A DNA stretch of 64,000 nt from Hydractinia symbiolongicarpus (taxonomy: Eukaryota; Cnidaria; Hydrozoa; Anthoathecata; Hydractiniidae), in NCBI RefSeq assembly GCF_029227915.1, contig NC_079875.1, forward strand, positions 18,221,001-18,285,000. The letters are read 5' to 3'. Position 1 is the first letter of the stretch, and the number at the start of each line of letters is the position of its first letter. Position numbers and translations under genes: made by a program. This document shows positions 56,114-64,000 of the stretch, piece after piece. The notes under the pieces were generated by a model, which was not told the origin of the DNA, did no database searches, and saw only the letters and a list, made by a program, of their open reading frames with translations.

Positions 56114-57336
56114 TATATAAACACTCTATGTATGCTTATTTATGTAAAAGAATTTCTTAATCATACCCTCAATTTATATTTTCCTATTTAAAATAAAATA
56201 CAAATAGAACGGAAGTGGGTGAATGATTATTATAAAAAGATGACCTTACGAGAAGCAAGGATGTGATGTGTAAACATGTAAATCTTTTTCTTTAACTCTA
56301 TCACGATCGGACCGAAAATTATAACGACGTACTTTTTCCTCTCAACTATCTTTTCAGGCGTTATTAAAATGTTGTTGCTGATTCACGCCCAGCAAAATGA
56401 GCTTGAGCTTGCGAGGTCATATAAACACGCCCTATCAATTTTAGCTAGCTATGAACAATTTCTAGCAACAGCATCTCTGAGCAATTTGGCAGGTGACAGT
56501 AGCCAAATTCGACAACAGGGTTAAGTAAAGTCTCTCAACGGACAACTAGGTGATTGAATAACAACAACATTACGTACTAGCCCTGTAAACAAAAAATAAC
56601 CTGCACATTTTATCAACACATATAGAAACTAAACAAATCAATTATTTTAGCAACAACAACACATTTTTTTATTTTAACAGCTGCTAATGAAGGATCTTAG
56701 CGCAATACTAAGCCAAGCGAAACTGATTTCACATGTATAAACCTGAATCTCACAAAGTGACCAGACAGAATACCTTGCCAAGACACCGCAGTTTGCAGAC
56801 TAGGAATGCTTTGTTTTACAGACAACATTTACCATGCACTACTGGTCATTTTTTCTATGTCTACATTACGGGATAATCCAGGCGAAGGCATGCTGAGGTC
56901 AGAAACTATCGGAGAAGCAAGGCATGCTGTCAACACTGTAACAACTGAGCAACACTCTAACATTCTAGAACAGATCTTAAACTCTTGAAAGGTAAACATA
57001 CAAAGTTAGAATACAAATTTCAGAAATAAAAATCTTAAAGATTTCATTAAAAGCTCGTACTATCTTCTGCATCAAGTAATGTTGAAAAGGAAAATACAAG
57101 TTTGCTTGTGAAAATATATTTTTAGTAAATCATTCACATAAACAGTCTACAGAATAGCAAGAAACTTCTAAAGCCAACGACATCAATCCTGTTATTGCAA
57201 CTTTGGTTGGTGTTTACGCTATGTATTGGTCAATGTTTTCGTCACCTATAATTACAGTATGAAATTATTCAAACATGAAGGATAATGTTTGATCTACAAA
57301 GTTTTTGTAAAAGTGACAGAACATTTAGACACGTTA
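56114..57336. other. Intergenic between the antistasin genes
   Basis: No gene recognised. It should include the 3' UTR of the upstream antistasin gene, but I saw no clear minus-strand AATAAA near it. Confidence 0.4.
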
Positions 57337-58875
57337 TCAAATCTTACGTTCTGGCTTGCACTTGCAAATTTTGCATCCATTCCTATCTACTTCATTACCA
57401 AAAGGACAATGTATTCTGCAAAGTGGTGGGCAAGACCCTAAAGTAGAAAATGAGAAAAAACTATGAACGATTTTATTTAAAGTCGACTGGTAACATATTA
57501 TTTCAAATCTAATATGTTTTTCAAAATAAAGAAAATTTATGGTTTCTTTCACTCACTTTCACAGCAAAAAGTGAAAGAAACCACAAATATTATAAACAGA
57601 AATTTCATATCAATAGCAGTTCCTATCAACTTCCAGAATTATGGTTACCCAGCGAATATTTAGTAAAAGTGCGAAAATGGTTCAGAACAAACGTCACAAA
57701 AAGCAAACTTTTAGAAAAAAGAAGCATTTTAATCAACCTAATCTGGTTCCTTGAAAGTTAATTACTTTAATTGCTGTGATCTGATTGGTTAATTTCGATC
57801 CTCTAATTATATTTTCAAATAAAAAATAGTCAAAGATAATGACGATCATTGGCCATTGATGACAGCTGTAGCTGTCGAACCGTAGCCTAGAATAAACTCG
57901 CCTGTTTATGACATGCTCAAAAGGTATACCGTCACCTTAAAGCGAAAACTCTATATACAGAAATCATTATTTTTTCAGAAAAGCTAATAATTTGCTTTGG
58001 ATCATATATTTTAAATGGGTACAGAACATTGTTTTGGAATGGCAAATATAATTTAATTTTTCTTGTTAGATGCCGCTCTTTCTATGTGTATGTATTTGAA
58101 AGCATATTTTAAGAAATCAAAAAATGTGCTATCCACGGTACAGTTATTTTGCTGATCAAATACGAAACAATTGCTATTCTATTTAACAAGCCAATCACAC
58201 ATTCTCTCCCCTTTTTTGTTCTCAAATTTGAAAGCGTTACTTACTTAAACATTTGCAAGTCCTGCATCCATTCCGATCATAGAAATTGCCGTATCGACAC
58301 CGTGGGCATATCTGGAAAGGACACACTAAGGACAAAAATATAAAATTATTAATGTAATACGTCTATTATGACGTGGAGCGACAGTATGTAAAATCATGTT
58401 AATTGTTGGAAATTTTACCAGGGTCATAAGACAATAGAGTATAAAAGCCAGGTGCTAAATAATATCGTGTGGCACACTTACAACAAATTCCACCGGAGCA
58501 ACGCATTCCTCTATTGCATTTCAATCCACCACCGCATTTCTGTTGTTTCCCCTGATCTTCATACATTACATCTGAAATAGAACAATACCAACACAATCCG
58601 TTAACTGTAAAACGCAAAATGGTTGCAAAGTTAGCAAATGATTACATATTTTTTACCTTTGGAGGAAAGGTCCTTAACAAAAAAAAATGCTTTTGACATT
58701 ATTCTCACACATAACAGCCAATAAGGAGAAGACATCGGCCATAATTCAACTTTTGTTTATACGATGCAAAATAAGCCTAATTTTTATAGTCACCTCTTCG
58801 TTGACAACTCCCTTCATCAATGTTTAACGCCACTACGTACAGCACCAGCAAACCAAACAAAGTTGTCGTATACAT
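57337..58875 (-). CDS. Secreted Cys-rich antistasin-like protein, 4 exons, 138 aa
   Basis: Minus-strand exons 58875-58794, 58571-58419, 58325-58245, 57437-57337; phase 1 introns, 139 codons. Exon 1 (82 nt, identical in length to the paralogue's) encodes the signal peptide MYTTTLFGLLVLYVVALNID. Exon 2 is a different Cys-rich module (QKCGGGLKCNRGMRCSGGIC then CKC), of a kind I do not recognise. Exons 3 and 4 are antistasin units: VCPFQICPRCRYGNFYDRNG with CRTCKC, and SCPPLCRIHCPFGNEVDRNG with CKICKC. The last exon ends KPERKI stop, reading through a GTAAG that matches the donor of the paralogue's internal exons; by analogy with the paralogue it is taken as terminal. Probably an extracellular protease inhibitor. 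Confidence 0.82.
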
Positions 58876-58937
58876 TTTAAAAGGTCTTCACTACTTCCCT
58901 GTCTGGTAAAGTGTGTTCCATTTTAACTAAAGCATCG

Positions 58938-58946
58938 CTATTTATA
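58938..58946 (-). promoter_or_regulatory. TATA box of the upstream antistasin gene
   Basis: TATAAATAG on the minus strand, about 65 nt before the ATG. Confidence 0.6.
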
Positions 58947-59376
58947 GACCAGATAGATTAATTTAATTAATTTAATTATGTGCATTTATCTGACAGGCGC
59001 ATATTGGAATACGTTTGACTAGGTCCGACAATCTGCATGAGAATTAAGTACCCTATACCATGATGCATTATAACACCTGCAAAGGAGAAATACACCCTCC
59101 ATTTCATCCTAACAGCATAGCTGACATTTTAGCGTTAATGTTTTAAATTAATTTAGCGGAAAATTTGTTCTTAAACGTAATTGACGTCAACGATGCGACA
59201 TTTGCGGTAAAAAATTTTCTTGCTTTTTAAAAAGAAGCATTTATGAAAAGTTTAAAGAGTTCCAAGGAATGCAATGCAGATCAAAAATTCCAATCAAAAA
59301 GAGGAGAGGAGGGAAAATTTTAAGGTCTGGTTTGTTAGGTCTCCTAACCGCTTCTTCGCCATAAGTTTAACCGGTT
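58947..59376. other. Intergenic, nothing recognised
   Basis: No supported feature. Confidence 0.4.
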
Positions 59377-59378
59377 TA

Positions 59379-59863
59379 CAGTAAAATCTCCTTATAGCGG
59401 ACATTCTTTGCAATGAACACCACAATAACGGACACTTTCTTTTTGGAACGGATGAAATGACGGCAAACTCTCATAACAAAACCTTTACGTAGCAGACGCT
59501 TAAGAGCGAATGTTTCAATGCCCAAATTCACGTTACTTCGATCTCCCTGTCGTAAACACGCACAATAATGGCTCGCTTAAAATAAATCTTGTCTATAATT
59601 TTACTTAAGACACGGAATAGCCTAACATAACAAAAAGTTTTTTGTAGTCTTGAAAATGTTTTCTTACAATATATTGTCTGTAGGTTCTTTTTTGGAAAAC
59701 GAGGTTCTTCACAATTTGTGGTCAATTTGACTATACCGCCACAGAGCTGCTATCTAAAATAGTATAAGTTAGTTTGGAAAGAACTTCTATGTAGAGGACA
59801 CCTGTCAATAGCTGACACCTTCTAAAGTCCCAATTTTGTCCGCTATTAAGAATTTTCCCACAG
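59379..59863. mobile_element. Tigger-type MITE, about 485 bp
   Basis: Left end TA-CAGTAAAATCTCCTTATAGC and right end complementary to CTGTGGGAAAATTCTTAATA: imperfect inverted termini of pogo/Tigger type, each followed inward by GCGGACA. Interior words GACACC and GACGC resemble such elements. No intact ORF. Confidence 0.6.
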
Positions 59864-60919
59864 TCACTTTTGCGCCCACCATGTTTTGAGCTGGTTAAAA
59901 AAATGCAAGATTTACGTCTGTCTAAAGCCTAAAAAGAATATTGTACTTGTTATTAAACTGGTTTAATTGCTTAGAAATATTTAAGTATGGATTTATTTGA
60001 TCAAGCATGAACATGCTGTGGTTGCATATACAATTTAAATAAGTGCTTTGGAATCATCAACATATTAAATTTCTTTTCATGATCTTCCCACTGTGCTATC
60101 AGATCAGCTTTCTCAAGCTGCACTAAATAACAAATCCAATTAGGTCTCTAAAAACGATAAGTCAAATTAAAAACGGCTACTTTACAAACACTGGGGTAAT
60201 CAAGTCGCAAAAATAGCACATATAGTGGGGTATTTTTATCACATGACCAGACATATCCAGAGCTATTCTTGATGTTTTCTTTTATCTCAGAGAGACGTAG
60301 GGACGTAGAGATGAGAATGTACGCCTCCATGAGTATAGATAAAAGTAAAAACGCCTTCCTTTCCACGTCTTTTTTATATAAACACACTAATATTTCTGTT
60401 CAGACTGAATTAGTATCCAAACACTAATTTCTTGTTCTGTTTATTATTTTCAAACTCAAGCTGTTTTCTGTTTAATCCATTGCTCATGGCAATAATCCAA
60501 AAATAGAACTTGCTTTTATATTTAAAACGATTAAAAATTTGTGATTGCAAACTACAGCCACAGTTCTATTGTTCTATGTTATTTGTAAAGTCTTACGTGT
60601 ATATTTCATTTAAACATGTAGATTTTTTGGTGTATTTCACAGGTCACACAGGTCGCAGGTCACAGGTCAAAATATATACCATATATTTTTTGCTTGCTTT
60701 CTAGCTATATTTTTCAATGTTCAACATGCGCAATTATTTTCGCAGCCCTTTTCGGTGATGCTGCGCCATAAACACAGAAATTCGTGCTGCGCTTACGTTA
60801 AACTAAAAAGACACTGGGACGAGGTTGGTATTTCATCCGAAATTATCCATAGGCGCATTATGATATGAGAAAATAAATTAAAAACAACTGCCAGTTTATC
60901 AGATACTTTTTCCACCTAT
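59864..60919. other. Intergenic, nothing recognised
   Basis: Includes a short CAGGTCACA repeat at about 60640-60668. No gene. Confidence 0.4.
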
Positions 60920-61130
60920 CAGGGGCGTAGGCAGCGTTAGTCGAGATCTGCGATCGACTGATCTATTTATTCCGTCCCAACACGTCGCTTTTTCCACCGT
61001 CCCGCCAACACGCGGATGGGAGTTCGCGGATTTTGCATTCCCGCAAGAAAATCTTCTCCCGGGTAGCACACAGGGTTCGCGCTTTGTACGTCGTTTTCGC
61101 AGGATTTATTAGCATCTGCTTTGTTTTGCA
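60920..61130. mobile_element. Possible hAT-type terminus in a GC-rich patch
   Basis: CAGGGGCGTAGGCAGCG at 60920 resembles hAT termini, and the following 200 bp (GTCCCGCCAACACGCGG, CTCCCGGGTAGC) is markedly more GC-rich than its surroundings. No matching second terminus was found. Confidence 0.3.
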
Positions 61131-61149
61131 GGTAGGAAGCGTTGAATCT

Positions 61150-62405
61150 TTATTTATTTATTTATTTAAAAATATTTATACAGGATGAGGACTTCAGTAA
61201 TTTGCAAATATATACATAAATACAAAAAAACTGCTATCAATGTCCGTCCTGTTTGAGAATTTGAGAGAGCTAAATAAGACATAGGCATAGTTCAAAACAT
61301 TAATCCCACTTAGCTAAACTTGAAGCAGACTGGACGGCACAGTAACAAAATAGCCGCTGAGAGTACACATCGCCCAATAGCTGGTATCGTCTATTAAGAG
61401 AAGTACCCTCTGAACGCCTTCATAAAAAGAGATATTATTACATTATTATCGATTTTTCGAATTTCAATTGAGCAGTGAATTATATTTTATTTACCCCCTG
61501 CAAAATAGAAACTCAGCTGGGCGATTTCTAGTTTGACCCGAGGTAACCTGACAATGCAGCCGTTATTTCGTGTGTTATTGTCATGTTGTTGGCTGACAAA
61601 ATAATTGTCAAAATGCTCAGATGTTAGTTCATTTAGAAGACACTTTATAACGAGTACACAAATATTACAGTTGACGAGTCCTGTGATGGATGGAATATTA
61701 TCACTCCGAACAATCGATCTAGAACGGTTCTCAAGCGATTTTAATTTGTTGAGGTGTGTATTTGTGAAAGGTATTCTCAATGCACTACTATAAGTGATTA
61801 AAGGTACAATCATCATCGAGAAAACATTGTGTGCAGCTTCAGCGGCAAGGTACAGTCGTAATCTTTGTAGTAGGCATAAACGGCTGCTGGCGCTTTTATA
61901 CGATCGGTCGAGGTTGTCATTAAGCATTAACTTGCTGTCGATTACTGTTCTCAGATACTTATACTGAGAAACGAAGTTTATCGGATTTTCTTGATATACA
62001 ACTTGTAGAGCCTTGCCATGTGCTTTCAAGCGTTTAGCCGTTGCGAACAACATGACTTCTGTTTTCCCTTTTTTTTAGATTTATAATTAACTCATTTTCA
62101 CGGAAATATACTGATAGTCTCTCAAGGTCTTGATTGAGAAGTTGTTCAATTCTAGTAACATCTTTATGAGCAACGTATATGACGGTGACATCTGCGTACA
62201 TCATAACTTTAGAATTTGAGATATGGTCTACAAAATCATCATAAAAAATTATAAAAAGCAGTGGTCCCAAAATGGAACCTTGTGGAACACCGCAGTGAAT
62301 TGGCTCGTAGCTAGATCGAATATTGTTAATGTCTACTAACTGACTTCGATTAAATAAGTAGTCGGTAAACCATGCAAGCTCCTTGCCTTTAATTCCGTTT
62401 GTTTC
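61150..62405 (-). mobile_element. 5'-truncated CR1/jockey-type LINE, second family
   Basis: Minus strand: WFTDYLFNRSQLVDINNI and HCGVPQGSILGPLLF (62390-62240), MMYADVTVIYVAHKD (catalytic YADD changed to YADV, 62270-62034), then a frameshift into MLFATAKRLKAHGKALQVVY, which continues for 188 codons to 61487. The 3' UTR ends in a TAAA repeat at about 61150-61170. The RT is inactive by mutation and truncated at its 5' end. Not related to the LINE family at 1-553. Confidence 0.8.
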
Positions 62406-63383
62406 GCAGATAGCCTATTACGGCATCGACTCCAGTTAACACTAGCTCCACTGCACCCGACACACAACCTACAACATAAAGTAATACCGCTTGATATCTG
62501 TACCGACATGAAACGTCCAACAACCGTCCACTGAATTACCCCAACCAAATGGACCCGACACATGAACCCTCATTATCCGACATCCTCACAACACAAACAT
62601 ATTTCTCTGTAGATAGACCATAACCAACATAGTATTCCACCTGACGCTAACAATGCTCTTTATCGCTACATAACAGATGCATATTTTCCCTATAAATAAG
62701 CCATAACCAACGTAATATCGCATAATACTCCACATAACAGTAGAACAGTTTAATGAAAGATTATCCACTAAACACGCTGTAATGTTCTATAGCCCTTCAT
62801 ACAGCAATATAAATCGTATTTTGTACAATTACTCTCCCACGATATAAAATAATAAAAGTCCTAAAGTAAGGGGGAACATGTTGATCTTTAGCCTAATTAT
62901 TAAGACCGGAGTCCCCAGAGTCAACCAGCGTGGTAACATCTTGTCCTCTTAAATTGATTATCTTTGTTTTTGTTGAGTGAGGTAGCGCTCAAAACAAAAG
63001 GTTTCCCGACTTTGATCACGTGAGTCAAGAACAATAGAAGTACCCAATCGTACAACGCGGTCAGTTTTTTGACCGTTTGCGACCCAGCGTAATTTTCTCC
63101 ACATCAAGTATTTAAATTTCCTGGTGGTAAAAAAAGCACAGATTCGGTTTTGCCAGAAAGAAAGTACTGGGAAACAAGTTTGAAATCAATTATAAAATCA
63201 ATATAACCGTTTACCTTGCTTTATAGTCAAGCTTTCTGGTAAAAGAAATTTGAAAGATTTTTGACCTAGCTATCTAGTTATTTTCTTTGTAATTCTAAAC
63301 GGAAACTTTTCAAATTGTTGCATATGGCTTTGAGGCAACAACGATAACTTTAAAATATTTTTTTAAGGCTATCTAGTATTGCA
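62406..63383. other. Intergenic, nothing recognised
   Basis: Short minus ORFs at 62336-62768 have no motif beyond the LINE edge. A small palindrome, CGGTCA-N6-TGACCG, lies at 63059-63076. Confidence 0.4.
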
Positions 63384-63497
63384 TCTACATTATAATGCCC
63401 GTATACGTCTGTCCGTCCGTCCGTCTGTCTGTCACGCAAAATGGTAGCTTAGCTGCGACGGGCGAACCCGTGAATTTTTCCACGGGCTAACGACTAG
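63384..63497 (+). mobile_element. Helitron-like minimal element, 114 bp
   Basis: TCTACATTATAATGCCCG start, CCGT/CTGT repeats, hairpin arms CCCGTGAATTTTTCCACGGG, CTAG end, between A and T. Near-identical to 51868-51981. Confidence 0.85.
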
Positions 63498-64000
63498 TTT
63501 TTAACAAATACAGTCCCTAGTGTTGTCTTTGCTTCTCCGTAAAAACAAACTTTCGATTTCACTGTTATTTATTATATTTCTAAAAAGGAAAACTGAAAAA
63601 TATATACACAATATGTGTGATTTTTTATTAACAGGTTGTCTATATTGCTGCAATAAAGCGAGTATAATTTCTTACAGCTTGACTTTCTGAGTGGTCTGGG
63701 TATTACATAATTTTATTCACAATGTGAAACACCAACGGTATAGATTTACTTATCCTGTTTCGCAGGTCCTTTAAAATGTTTAAGTTAGCTAGCCTACTCG
63801 AATGTATAAATTCAGAGTAACTTTTTAACTCGGGTCGGTTTGCCCCGGGCTTCAGAAAGTTTGCTTGTTAGCTATATCTTTTTCTTGACTGATTTCAGTC
63901 ATTTCCTACACCCAGGGGAGTAGGGAATGACTCACACAATCAAAAAGAGTACGCTGGACATCAACCGGACGTTTAGTTTAGCCGGAAAATGACTTCAAAG
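63498..64000. other. Right edge of window, nothing recognised
   Basis: No coding or repeat feature supported. Confidence 0.4.

Noticed and set aside
53103-58875. Single long antistasin gene joining all exons
   Set aside because: A second signal-peptide exon with its own TATA box at 53841-53986 splices in phase to the four-repeat block, and the upstream gene has its own terminal exon.

Overview
Eukaryotic nuclear DNA from an early-branching animal, most likely a cnidarian and possibly a hydrozoan. The window is AT-rich, its genes are split by spliceosomal introns with animal GT..AG sites, and roughly a third of it is recognisable transposon debris (LINEs, a Penelope-like element, Helitron-like elements, TA- and TTAA-flanked DNA transposons, a tRNA-type SINE). 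The species is an inference from gene content; nothing here proves it.

Six protein-coding genes could be rebuilt exon by exon with consistent splice phases. (1) PARP16, + strand, 6871-17716, 5 exons, 330 aa: tail-anchored mono-ADP-ribosyltransferase. (2) A B4GALNT3/4-type beta-1,4-N-acetylgalactosaminyltransferase with a PA14 domain, + strand, 18765-24115, 7 exons, 694 aa. (3) CKS1, the cyclin-dependent-kinase regulatory subunit, + strand, 34317-38583, 3 exons, 82 aa, whose first intron holds a SINE, a LINE and a HIRAN-bearing transposon. (4) A secreted six-repeat tectonin lectin, + strand, 45660-51162, 7 exons, 279 aa. (5, 6) Two secreted antistasin-type Cys-rich proteins on the - strand, 53103-53922 and 57337-58875; they are tandem paralogues with matching 82-nt signal-peptide exons and matching TATA boxes.

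Layout: 1-6290 is retroelement wreckage (LINE, hAT-type MITE, Penelope-like element, second LINE). 6.9-24.4 kb holds the two large housekeeping-type genes. 24.4-34.2 kb is gene-poor and contains a Tigger/pogo-type element carrying a HIRAN-domain ORF. 34.2-38.6 kb is CKS1. 38.6-45.6 kb is a transposon bed with a head-to-tail array of Helitron-like copies. 45.6-58.9 kb is a secreted-protein block (lectin and two protease-inhibitor-like genes, the lectin convergent with the antistasin pair). 59-64 kb is again transposon-derived.

The most unusual points are: two different TA-flanked DNA transposons about 4.4 kb apart that each carry a stand-alone HIRAN-domain gene; an antistasin gene built by exact 174-bp exon-plus-intron amplification, with a stop codon in one repeat; several independent loci where short Helitron-like elements abut end to end without spacer; and a CDE/CHR-like cell-cycle motif pair upstream of CKS1. 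All calls come from reading the sequence; no database search was possible.
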